The notes beneath the pieces are model-generated. The model saw only the letters and a list, made by a program, of their open reading frames with translations. It did not search any database and was not told the origin of the DNA. Source: Opitutia bacterium (GTDB lineage Bacteria > Verrucomicrobiota > Verrucomicrobiia > Opitutales > Opitutaceae). Taken from it: DNA of 35,517 nucleotides. The translations under genes were made by a program, and so were the position numbers. The DNA lies in the NCBI GenBank assembly GCA_947452315.1, contig CANGCX010000017.1, positions 1 to 35,517 of the forward strand, read 5' to 3'. Positions 25,716 to 33,073 of the stretch are shown here, in pieces; positions within the stretch are counted from its first letter, which is position 1, and every line of letters starts with the position of its first letter.

Positions 25716-27812
25716 TTAAGGTGCGGCGCGGCTTGAGACGAAGCTGCCGGCGCGGGTGAAGCGGTGATTAACCGGGCGGCGTTGCTCAGGGGTAAGAGGT
25801 GGGAGCGCGGGGAGCGTGTCAGCTTTGGCTGTGGCGAGTTGCGTGCGGCAGAGCGCGCGAAATGTATCCCATCGTTCGGCCAAAAACAGTTCAGTGGCGG
25901 CGCGGCGATCTTGGCGCTTGGCGATATCGGCGGGCAAGGTGATCGGGGTGGCGCGGGCCGTTTGCCGGAGCAAGCTACGCCATTCAGTCAGCAGGCGGTC
26001 GACGTCACCGCGCCCCGCAAATTCTTGAGCTTCGACGACCTGGCGGGTGGATTCGTGGGTGGCGACGATGGCAGAGACTACATCACTCGCGCCGAAGCCG
26101 TAGCCGGGCGGGACCCCTTCTTGCAGGTAGCCCTCAATGGTGTTACGGCGGTAGGTGCGTTCGCAGATTGCGGCAAGGCGGCCGAGGCGGCGGGGGTTGG
26201 TGCCGGCGAAGCGGTCGGCGGCGAAAAGATTGGCGCAATCAAAGAGTAGCGCGTCGAGTGGGTAGCGTCGGTCTTCGAGCGCGGCTGCGAGGGCTAGGCC
26301 TTCTGGTCCTAGGTAGCAGGCTACGATTGCGCCTCGGGCAGTGAGTTGGAGATCTCGATCAAGCACGCCCACGCGTTGCCATTGCCAAAGCGGGGTGGCT
26401 TGAACTGAGAGGTCAAGGCACGCTGGGCGCTGGGTGCAGGTCCGGCAGGATAGAAAAGGATCGCGCTCGCGGCGGACGAGGCGGGCGCGGCCGGTATCTG
26501 TGCAGTGGTTGCAGGGCAGCGAAGACTCGAGCGGGAGGGCAGAGGTAGCTTCGGCCCCGAATACGACGGGGGTGTCGGTGAAGAATCGGGTGGCACTGGC
26601 CTCGGCAAGGGCGGCGGTGGGGGCGCCGGGGTAGAGCTGACGCAGGAAAAATGCCCAAGGAAGCGGAGCGGCGCGTTTCAGACGAAGTGGCGCAGCTCGG
26701 CGCAGGCGCGGGGTGGAGCTGGAGACCAGGACGAAACCGTATTCGTCGAGGCCACGGCGACCGGCTCGGCCTACCATCTGGAGTAAGTCATGCGGAGGGA
26801 TCTCGTGTTCAATTGGTCCAAGATTGAAGTGGGAGGCGGTGATGAGTACGGAGCGCAGGGAGAAATTGATGCCGGCGCTGAGGCCAAGGGTGGCGAAGAC
26901 GGCTCGGAGTTGGCCGGCTTTAGCGAGGGGCTCGATTAGCCCAGCGCGTTGGGCATAGGCGAGGCCGCTGTGGTGGTAGGCGACTCGTTGACGGAGGAGT
27001 TTGGCCAGGGCGGGTCCGGCGAGTTGTTCTTGCTCGGGGGTAAGACTAAGCGGTTCGGCAAGCGGTACCTCGCGGGCGAACTGGCGGGAGAGACGTTCGG
27101 CATCGTGGCGGTGCGGGGCAAAGATCAGAACCGGACCTAGGCCTTCGCGAAGGGCGCCGGCAATGCGTCGTGACCAGAAGCCTTCGATGGTGCGCGGGAG
27201 CCCGGAGATAAGATCGTCGATTTCTACTTCCTCAAGCGGGACTGGTCGCTCCCGGTGGCTCACGACTTCGACGTTGCGGCCGAGGCGTTGGAGCCACGCG
27301 GCGACATCGTGGGGGTTGGCGACGGCGCCGGAGAGCAGTAGCAGTTGGAGCTCGGGCGGGGCGGAGAGCAGAGCCCCCTCGTAGTGGTTGCCGCGGGCGG
27401 TATCGGCGAGCCAGTGATATTCGTCGACGACCAGAAGCTGGAAGGGCGGAAAGTCGTTGAGACGGGTGGTGTGTGTGGGGGCTATCTGGTTTTGTACGGC
27501 TTCAAGGGTGGCGACCACTAGTGGGGCAGCAGGTTCGATGGTGATGTCGCCCGTGATGATGCCCACACGCCAACCGCGGGCGCGCCATTCAGCGTATTTG
27601 TCGTTGGCTAGGGCGCGGGTGGGGACGGTGAACAGCGCGCGACGAGTGAAATTCGTTTGCTCAGCCCAGCGCTCGAAGACGTAAGTTTTACCCGCGCCGG
27701 TGGGTGCGTCGATGACAACGTCTCGACCGGCCTCAAGGGCACGGATTGCCTCGGCCTGCCAGCGATCAGGGAGGACGAGTTTTTGAAGGCCGGCGAAAGC
27801 GTCGGTCAGCAC
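25716..27812 (-). CDS. Ski2-like DExH-box helicase with a cysteine cluster
   Basis: This superfamily 2 helicase has about 698 residues from the GTG at 27812. Motifs: DAPTGAGKT (35-43, Walker A), TVPTRALAND (Ia), VVDEYHW (DEYH at 130-133), SGAVANP (III), FAPHR, ATLGLSAGINF (V) and QMVGRAGRRG (345-354, VI). The DEYH box and motif VI resemble Ski2/Hel308-type helicases. After the core, C434, C437, C456, C459 and C465 form a possible zinc site, and the remaining 230 residues are unrecognised. The frame is open to a TTG at 28001; only GTG 27812 and TTG 28001 are possible standard starts. The extra 63 residues turn rich in rare codons toward their beginning, so GTG, or a nonstandard start between, is favoured. 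It may act in RNA or DNA unwinding or repair. Confidence 0.9.
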   Translation of the reverse strand: MLTDAFAGLQKLVLPDRWQAEAIRALEAGRDVVIDAPTGAGKTYVFERWAEQTNFTRRALFTVPTRALANDKYAEWRARGWRVGIITGDITIEPAAPLVVATLEAVQNQIAPTHTTRLNDFPPFQLLVVDEYHWLADTARGNHYEGALLSAPPELQLLLLSGAVANPHDVAAWLQRLGRNVEVVSHRERPVPLEEVEIDDLISGLPRTIEGFWSRRIAGALREGLGPVLIFAPHRHDAERLSRQFAREVPLAEPLSLTPEQEQLAGPALAKLLRQRVAYHHSGLAYAQRAGLIEPLAKAGQLRAVFATLGLSAGINFSLRSVLITASHFNLGPIEHEIPPHDLLQMVGRAGRRGLDEYGFVLVSSSTPRLRRAAPLRLKRAAPLPWAFFLRQLYPGAPTAALAEASATRFFTDTPVVFGAEATSALPLESSLPCNHCTDTGRARLVRRERDPFLSCRTCTQRPACLDLSVQATPLWQWQRVGVLDRDLQLTARGAIVACYLGPEGLALAAALEDRRYPLDALLFDCANLFAADRFAGTNPRRLGRLAAICERTYRRNTIEGYLQEGVPPGYGFGASDVVSAIVATHESTRQVVEAQEFAGRGDVDRLLTEWRSLLRQTARATPITLPADIAKRQDRRAATELFLAERWDTFRALCRTQLATAKADTLPALPPLTPEQRRPVNHRFTRAGSFVSSRAAP

Positions 27813-28055
27813 GGTATTGAACGTGCGCGTGCGTTGAGGCGCGTCAAACCGAGGCAGAAATTTCTCGTGGATTTTTTTGCGCGCATACTCGTTCGATAAA
27901 GCAAGGGAACATCGAAGCGGTGTCGCACACCCATTAGCGCGGATGCGAGGGGCATTGGTTTTTATAACTTTATTTGTATAACGGCGGTTCGACCTAGCCA
28001 AACGGCCTGTCGCTCCTCATGTTCTTCCTTTCGTCTCTGACACCAATACCAACCG

Positions 28056-28175
28056 ATGATAGCTGCCATGATCGTTATTTCACTCTTAATTGCCCTCGTG
28101 GCCACCGAGCCCGACGCGTCCGAAAGGGACAAGGCACCGGAGCCGGCCCCGCCGCGCCCGAAGAAAGTGAAGTAA
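28056..28175 (+). CDS. tiny single-membrane-segment protein (39 residues)
   Basis: The ATG at 28056 opens a 39-residue frame: a hydrophobic stretch (IVISLLIALVA, about residues 6-16) followed by an acidic/basic, Pro-rich tail ending PRPKKVK. This is the usual plan of a small bitopic inner-membrane protein. It stands between the divergent helicase and a terminator-like hairpin 38 bases after the stop, which supports a real transcript. A second ATG at 28068 could be used. No family is recognised. It could be a spurious ORF, but its position and shape favour a real gene. Confidence 0.45.
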   Translation: MIAAMIVISLLIALVATEPDASERDKAPEPAPPRPKKVK

Positions 28176-28213
28176 ACGCGGACGGGCCGGTTTGGCTATT
28201 TTGTGAAAATGAC

Positions 28214-28245
28214 AAAGGCGCGCCGACTTGCATGGGCGCGCCTTT
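28214..28245. terminator. bidirectional terminator hairpin
   Basis: A perfect 11-bp stem AAAGGCGCGCC (28214-28224) with GGCGCGCCTTT (28235-28245), loop of 10, lies between the tiny plus-strand ORF and the minus-strand TonB-domain gene, which converge on it. The arms supply the T run on each side. Confidence 0.8.
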
Positions 28246-28276
28246 GGTTAGTTTTCTAGTTTAACTTAACATCGCC

Positions 28277-28672
28277 TCAGTTCGAGGCGAGACGTAGGCT
28301 GGCTGCCGCAGCGTCAACGATGTGCAACGGAAGGACGACTTTCGTCGCCACAGGCACGCCACCTTTCAGCGCGGGTTTGAACTCCCACTGTTTGACTGCG
28401 TCCAGGACGGCGCCGCTCAGCATGATGTCCACGGGGGACTTCACTTTGAAGGCGGAGGTTTTGCCCTGGGCGTCCACCACGAATTCGACTTCGACGGTAG
28501 AACCGATGTATTCGGCGCGGACGGATGGGGAAACCACCACGACCGGCACCGGCACGCCGGCATCTTTGCGGCACGTCTCCAAGTAGGTCGCTTCGAGGCT
28601 CTTCGCCTGAAGGGCGGGAGCGAGGAGAGCGACCAAGCTGAACAGTACGGCGACTTTGTTTACGTGTTTCAT
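28277..28672 (-). CDS. periplasmic TonB C-terminal-domain protein
   Basis: This is a 131-residue exported protein. ATG 28672 gives a signal peptide (MKHVNKVAVLFSLVALLAPALQA); the frame goes on to a non-ATG start at 28705. The mature part has the TonB C-terminal fold: VEVEFVVDAQGKTSAFKVKSP, then LSGAVLDAVKQWEFKPALKGG and a final strand. Real TonB has an N-terminal membrane anchor and a Pro-rich spacer to span the periplasm; both are absent, so this is a free or signal-anchored TonB_C domain. Such stand-alone forms are common in Verrucomicrobia, and their role is unclear. The mRNA leader is A/T-rich without a Shine-Dalgarno close to the ATG. It diverges from the MBL-fold gene. Confidence 0.85.
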   Translation of the reverse strand: MKHVNKVAVLFSLVALLAPALQAKSLEATYLETCRKDAGVPVPVVVVSPSVRAEYIGSTVEVEFVVDAQGKTSAFKVKSPVDIMLSGAVLDAVKQWEFKPALKGGVPVATKVVLPLHIVDAAAASLRLASN

Positions 28673-29111
28673 GACTATTTTTCTGTTTATAAACTCCGAC
28701 CACAATGGGTGCGGAGAGTTTGGTTTCTAGGCATCTGGCTTTAGTGGCATCCGGGACGTCGCCAACGCGGTGAAGCGTTGGCTGTGAACCGAAGGTCTGA
28801 CCGGGACAGGCGTGAGCCGATCGCGGCCAAAGGTTCTGTTTTGGGGCGGGGCTAGACTGGTCGAGGCGCGACCGTTGCGCGCGCGCCGCACCCGTAAGGT
28901 GATTGATACGTAAATAGCTATTTTACCGGGCACGTAGACACCGGTCGGGGAAATTCAAAGAACGTTAAGGGGTTCTTCGAAAGCACAAGGAGGGTGTTGG
29001 CCTCCAACTTCTTTTAGCAAGTGCCGTGCCTGCGTGACGCGACAATGTAACGATGACAAATCCAAGTCCGCTGAGATTGCCAGCGAAGGCGCGGGGCCTT
29101 TGGCTCATGGG
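28673..29111. promoter_or_regulatory. divergent intergenic region with several hairpins
   Basis: These 439 bases separate the TonB_C gene from the MBL-fold gene. They contain a perfect 8-bp hairpin GCCAACGC/GCGTTGGC (28761-28782, loop GGTGAA), an AT-rich near-palindrome GTAAATAGCTATTTTAC (28910-28926), AAGAAC/GTTCTT (28958-28977), and a GGAGG/CCTCC versus GTTGG/CCAAC pair of competing stems near 28990-29011 followed by TTCTTTT. No promoter was firmly identified. A GTG at 29034 could lengthen the MBL protein by 26 residues. Confidence 0.4.
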
Positions 29112-30068
29112 ATGAACCGCCGTGATTTCTTGGTTAACTCGTCGTTGTTAGTTTCCGCCGGCCTCATGGCCCGCGCGCAGTCCGCCACTCCTGCTTCCCC
29201 TCCCTCCGTCTCGCCCGCGCCCAAGGCGACTGTCGCTCCGGCAGTGACCGAATTTCGTCTGCTGCGGCGCGACGTCGGAATCTTCACCGGCCGAGGCGGT
29301 ACCATCGGTTGGCTCGCTAACAAAGACGCGCTCGTCGCCGTCGACACTCAATTTGCGGATACGGCGGCGTTGTTTCTCGAGGGCTTGCCCGGCCGCGATG
29401 GCCGCAAGCTCGACGTCGTGATCAACACACACCACCACGGTGATCACACCGGCGGCAACGCCACCATGAAGCCCGCGGCCAAGTCGATCGTCGCCCACGC
29501 GAACGTCCCCAAGCTCCAATTTAACGCCGCCGAAAAAGCCGGCACACTTACGAAGCAAGTCTACGCGGACACGACTTTCCCGAATGTGTGGCGCCGTGAG
29601 CTCGGAGGTGAGATCGTGACCGCGCAGTATCACGGCGCCGGCCACACCAGCGGCGATGTGATCGTGACCTTCGAGAAAGCTAATGTCGTTCACATGGGTG
29701 ACCTTTTGTTTAATCGCATTTATCCTGTTGTGGATCGTCCGGCGGGCGCGAGTTTCCGTCACTGGATCACTGTGCTCGAGGAAGCTGCGAAAACATATCC
29801 TTCTGACGCTATCTATGTATTCGGTCACGGTAGCCCGAAATACGGCGTGACCGGCCAACGCGGCGATCTCCTCTTGTTCCGTGACTATATCGCCGCGCTC
29901 CTTGCACACGTGGAAAAACAAATCGCCGCTGGCGAACCTAAAACGAAAATCTCGGCGCTAGAAAATTTTCCCGGATTCCAGGATTTTCATCTGCCTTTGC
30001 CTAACCGTCTTAGCGGTAACCTTGGCGCAGCCTACGACGAATTAACCGAAAAAAGCCTGATTCAGTAG
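29112..30068 (+). CDS. Tat-exported metallo-beta-lactamase-fold hydrolase
   Basis: This 318-residue protein starts at ATG 29112, which begins a twin-arginine leader (NRRDFLVNSSLLVSAGLM). The alternative GTG at 29034 adds 26 residues before the leader, so the later start is favoured. The complete dinuclear metal site is present: HHHGDH (His107, His109, Asp111, His112), GHTSGD (His177), MGDLLFN (Asp196) and FGHGS (His238). This is the MBL fold shared by class B beta-lactamases, glyoxalase II and many esterases or phosphodiesterases; its substrate is unknown. An Ala/Pro-rich linker (residues 22-45) follows the leader. Codon use is C-ending, as in katG. LapA-like protein follows 80 bases downstream in the same direction. 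Confidence 0.9.
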   Translation: MNRRDFLVNSSLLVSAGLMARAQSATPASPPSVSPAPKATVAPAVTEFRLLRRDVGIFTGRGGTIGWLANKDALVAVDTQFADTAALFLEGLPGRDGRKLDVVINTHHHGDHTGGNATMKPAAKSIVAHANVPKLQFNAAEKAGTLTKQVYADTTFPNVWRRELGGEIVTAQYHGAGHTSGDVIVTFEKANVVHMGDLLFNRIYPVVDRPAGASFRHWITVLEEAAKTYPSDAIYVFGHGSPKYGVTGQRGDLLLFRDYIAALLAHVEKQIAAGEPKTKISALENFPGFQDFHLPLPNRLSGNLGAAYDELTEKSLIQ

Positions 30069-30148
30069 GGTAGGTTTCGTGGCGACGTGATTTCCGTTTG
30101 CAGGGACGCGCCGCTCGCCTCTAACTCCGCTCAACCTCGTCACTAATC

Positions 30149-30406
30149 ATGAACTTCGCCACCTTCTTTAAGACTTTTGTTTTTCTCGTGCTTCTTTTTG
30201 TCATGCTCTATGTGGGCATGAATAACACCCACGAGATTAATTTTTATTTTCCCATCGCAGGTACGACAGCAAAAAAACCGATCCACGAAGCGGCATCGTT
30301 AATTTTCTTCGGTATCTTCGCCATCGGCGTGCTGGCCGGCACGATGTTGCACGGCGGCGGCAAGGGTGGCGCAAAAAAGAGCGCCTCCAGTGGTAAGGAT
30401 AAGTAA
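30149..30406 (+). CDS. LapA-domain (DUF1049-like) small membrane protein
   Basis: This 85-residue protein has two hydrophobic helices (residues 6-25 and 48-68) linked by INFYFPIAG, the layout of the lipopolysaccharide-assembly protein A domain, followed by a Lys/Gly/Ser-rich cytoplasmic tail. LapA-type proteins act in the inner membrane and in enterobacteria help regulate LPS synthesis; whether this distant version does so is unknown. The start is ATG at 30149 with no Shine-Dalgarno. It converges with the RNA methyltransferase gene, with only four bases between the two stop codons. The assignment is by topology and pattern, so moderate confidence. Confidence 0.7.
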   Translation: MNFATFFKTFVFLVLLFVMLYVGMNNTHEINFYFPIAGTTAKKPIHEAASLIFFGIFAIGVLAGTMLHGGGKGGAKKSASSGKDK

Positions 30407-30410
30407 ATGC

Positions 30411-31148
30411 TCAGGCGCCCGCGCGCCGACGTAGGTTATCGCACACAATCGCAGCGGCGACGCCGGCGTTGAGCGATTCAGCGGCACCAAAGCGCGGGAT
30501 CGTCACACGGCGTGTGATCAACGCTGCAACCGCAGGCGACAACCCGCGGCCTTCGCTTCCGATTACGATCACCGCATCGCGCAAAGGCGGGAGTTTATGC
30601 ACATCGTCTCCGGAAAGATCGCACCCAAGCACCGGCACGTTTAACCCTACGAGTGCGGTCGCGAGTTCCGCGGTATGAGAGCGCACGCGGGCGAAGGAGC
30701 CCATACTAGCGTTGATGACTTTTTGTGAAAAAAGATCGGCGCAATCTGTCGAAAGCACCACGCGCTCGAGCGCAAACCAATCCGTAAGCCGCAGTAGCGT
30801 GCCGACGTTTCCAGCGTCTTGTACCCCGTCGAGGGCGAGCGTGAGACCGCAATTGAGATCGCCGGGCGCGAGTGGTGTGCGCGTGAGTGCTCCGACCGCG
30901 AGGACGGACGACGGCGTCGGAAAATGACTGGCGCGCGCCATCTCCTCTGGGGTGAGACTGTGGGTTTTGTAACCGCTCCAAGCTGGTGTGCCGTAGATTT
31001 CGGAAAACGGAAATTTTGCAGAGAGGAGTTCGGCGACGACTTTTTCGCCTTCGACGACGAAGAGACCGAGCGCTTCGCGGTTTTTTTTCTCGCGCAAGGA
31101 GCGGAGGCGTTGGAGATCGGCTTTGGTCGGCATCGAGGGCGTTATCAT
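30411..31148 (-). CDS. SpoU/TrmH-family RNA 2'-O-methyltransferase
   Basis: This is a 245-residue protein with an N-terminal RNA-binding segment (LRSLREKKNREALGLFVVEGEKVVAELL) and the SPOUT methyltransferase motifs: LDGVQDAGNVGTLLR (motif 1), IVIGSEGRGLS (motif 2) and IPRFGAAESLNAGVAAAI (motif 3), which form the SAM-binding knot. It methylates a ribose in rRNA or tRNA; which one cannot be told. Two ATGs are possible, 31148 (used here) and 31133; the frame upstream only reaches a TTG at 31166. The gene diverges from the TMTC-like gene across 69 bases. There is no Shine-Dalgarno. Confidence 0.92.
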   Translation of the reverse strand: MITPSMPTKADLQRLRSLREKKNREALGLFVVEGEKVVAELLSAKFPFSEIYGTPAWSGYKTHSLTPEEMARASHFPTPSSVLAVGALTRTPLAPGDLNCGLTLALDGVQDAGNVGTLLRLTDWFALERVVLSTDCADLFSQKVINASMGSFARVRSHTAELATALVGLNVPVLGCDLSGDDVHKLPPLRDAVIVIGSEGRGLSPAVAALITRRVTIPRFGAAESLNAGVAAAIVCDNLRRRAGA

Positions 31149-31217
31149 GACGAGCCGCTTAGCCAAGGCTCAAGCGCGGGTTTGCGCCCCGTGGGTAAAA
31201 ACATTCACGCTCGGCCC

Positions 31218-33020
31218 ATGAATCGGACTGTTACGTCACCTCTCGGACATCGGCGCGGTTTCGTGCTGACTCTCGGTGGCCTGCTGGTCGTGGCGGCTTG
31301 GGCGGGCAGTTTCGGCGGGCCATTCGTATTTGATGACATTGCAGCGGTGAGGGAAAATTTGACCCTTCGTGACTGGTGGAAATTTAGCGAGTTGCTGGCG
31401 CCGCCGGCCGGACTTTCGGTGAGCGGTCGACCCGTAGCGAATGCGTCGTTGGCGGTGAGTTACGCGCTGAGTGGGGAGCAACCTTGGGGTTATCACGCGG
31501 TGAATTTAGCGCTGCATCTGGCGACGGCAGGTTTGTTAGTCGGAGTGGTTCGGCGCACATTGCGTCAACCGAGGCTCTTGGAAAAATTTGGAGCGGCAGG
31601 GGATGAAATTGCGCTGGCGGTGGCGGCGGTGTGGTCATTGCATCCATTGCAAACTGCGACGGTGACTTATGTGATGCAGCGTACGGAAGGACTCGCGGGG
31701 TTTTTCGCTATGACGACGCTTTATTGTTTTTTGCGCGGCGTAGAGATTGAGCGCGGTGGTCGGGGTTGGAGGGTGTGCGCCATCGTGGCGTGCGCTCTTG
31801 GGATGGGGAGCAAGGAAGTGATGGTCGTAGTGCCGATGGCCGTATTTTTATACGATCGTACATGGGTCGCGGGAAATTTCGCAGCCGCGTGGCGAGCACG
31901 GAAATTTTTTTACAGCGGTCTGGCTGCAACTTGGCTGGTGCTCGTGGTGTGTCTGCTTGCGAAGGGCCGCAATGGGTCGGCGGGATGGGATGCGGGCATG
32001 AGCGTGGCGTCGTATGCTCTCACGCAGGCCGAAGCGATTTGGTGTTACCTCAGGCTCGCGGTGTGGCCTGCGCCACTGGTGTTTGATTATGGTGCGGAGC
32101 TATCGGTGAATTACGCGGCGGTGGCTGGAGTTGTGGCGCTTATCGGAGCGACTGCGTGGGCCTGGGTGCGGCGGCCGTTATTGGGATGTTTGGGATTTCT
32201 GTTTTTCGCGGCACTCGCGCCGAGTTCTAGTTTCGTGCCGGTGGCGACGCAGACGATCGCGGAGCACCGGATGTATCTGCCGTTGGCGGTGCTCGTGACC
32301 GCGGTGGTTTTAAGTGGATATGCGTGGATCGGTAAACGCAGTCTTTGGCTCTGGGCGCTGGTTGCGCTCGCAGGTGGTGTGGGAACATGGGTACGCAATC
32401 TGGATTATCGCAGTGAGCGGGCCATCTGGGCGGATACGGTGGCGAAGCGGCCAGGGAATGCGCGGGCTCACTTTAATCTCGGCGTGGCGATGAGCGCGGG
32501 CGGCGACGATGCGGGCGCGCGGACGGAGTGGACTGAGACGTTGCGCATCGAACCGACTCACGTGGGCGCGCGAGCGAAGCTGGCGGAGTCTCTGGCGCAG
32601 GACGGGCGTGCGGAGGAAGCACTCAGATATTTTGAGGCGGCGGCGCAAGGAGGACGTAGCGATGGAATTTTTATGAACAATTGGGGCAGTGCGTTGCTCT
32701 CTACAGGTCGGACGGCGGCGGCTATGGAGAAATTTATGGCCGCTCAAGCGCGGTTGCCAAAATCGGCGCAGGTGCAGTTCAACGTAGGTAACGCGCTGGT
32801 GGCTTTAGGGCGCGGAGCGGAAGCCATCGAGGCATTTCGCGCGGCGCTGCGGCTGCTGCCGGAGTATTGGGAAGCACACTACAACCTTGGCGTGGCGCTG
32901 AGCGGGGCGGGCGAGTATGCTGCGGCGCTCGCGGAATTTGAAGCGGCCCTAAGACTGGCGCCGGGTGATGAATCGGCGCGGCGGAATGTGACTTCGCTGC
33001 GGGCTTATTTGAGTAAATAA
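31218..33020 (+). CDS. TMTC-like multi-pass membrane protein with C-terminal TPR repeats
   Basis: This is a 600-residue protein. ATG 31218 is chosen because it gives the membrane start (RRGFVLTLGGLLVVAAWAG); the open frame runs much further up, but that part overlaps the opposite gene. About ten hydrophobic segments fill residues 12-400. The first loop (FGGPFVFDD ... RPVANASLAVSYAL ... PWGYHAVNLALHL) and LHPLQTATVTYVMQRTEGLAG match the TMTC/GT-C-like group found in animals and bacteria, where the FDD acidic pair marks the catalytic loop. Residues 410-595 are TPR units (RAHFNLGVAMSAGGDDAGA, VQFNVGNALVALGRGAEAI, EAHYNLGVALSGAGEYAAA). It may transfer sugar to exported proteins; this is inference from homology to TMTC. 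Confidence 0.85.
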   Translation: MNRTVTSPLGHRRGFVLTLGGLLVVAAWAGSFGGPFVFDDIAAVRENLTLRDWWKFSELLAPPAGLSVSGRPVANASLAVSYALSGEQPWGYHAVNLALHLATAGLLVGVVRRTLRQPRLLEKFGAAGDEIALAVAAVWSLHPLQTATVTYVMQRTEGLAGFFAMTTLYCFLRGVEIERGGRGWRVCAIVACALGMGSKEVMVVVPMAVFLYDRTWVAGNFAAAWRARKFFYSGLAATWLVLVVCLLAKGRNGSAGWDAGMSVASYALTQAEAIWCYLRLAVWPAPLVFDYGAELSVNYAAVAGVVALIGATAWAWVRRPLLGCLGFLFFAALAPSSSFVPVATQTIAEHRMYLPLAVLVTAVVLSGYAWIGKRSLWLWALVALAGGVGTWVRNLDYRSERAIWADTVAKRPGNARAHFNLGVAMSAGGDDAGARTEWTETLRIEPTHVGARAKLAESLAQDGRAEEALRYFEAAAQGGRSDGIFMNNWGSALLSTGRTAAAMEKFMAAQARLPKSAQVQFNVGNALVALGRGAEAIEAFRAALRLLPEYWEAHYNLGVALSGAGEYAAALAEFEAALRLAPGDESARRNVTSLRAYLSK

Positions 33021-33046
33021 AAAGGCGGCGCCGAATTGGCGCCGCC
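33016..33046 (-). terminator. intrinsic terminator of the TonB receptor gene
   Basis: A perfect 9-bp stem GGCGGCGCC (33024-33032) with GGCGCCGCC (33038-33046), loop GAATT, is followed on the minus strand by TTTTTATTTAC. The T run overlaps the stop codon of the plus-strand TMTC-like gene, so the terminator is tucked into the convergent junction. Confidence 0.9.
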
Positions 33047-33073
33047 GGTAAGTGATTGAATGCAGTCGCGAAC

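Noticed and set aside
28987-29010. AAGGAGGG followed by a 7-codon GTG frame as a translated leader peptide
   Set aside because: The spacing between the SD-like sequence and the start codon is too short, and nothing supports translation.
29148-29921. 257-residue frame antisense to the MBL-fold gene
   Set aside because: The sense gene has a complete metal site; the antisense frame has no domain and overlaps it entirely.
30819-31217. N-terminal 133-residue extension of the TMTC-like protein
   Set aside because: It overlaps the RNA methyltransferase on the other strand and reads as Arg/Glu-rich noise; ATG 31218 begins the first membrane helix.
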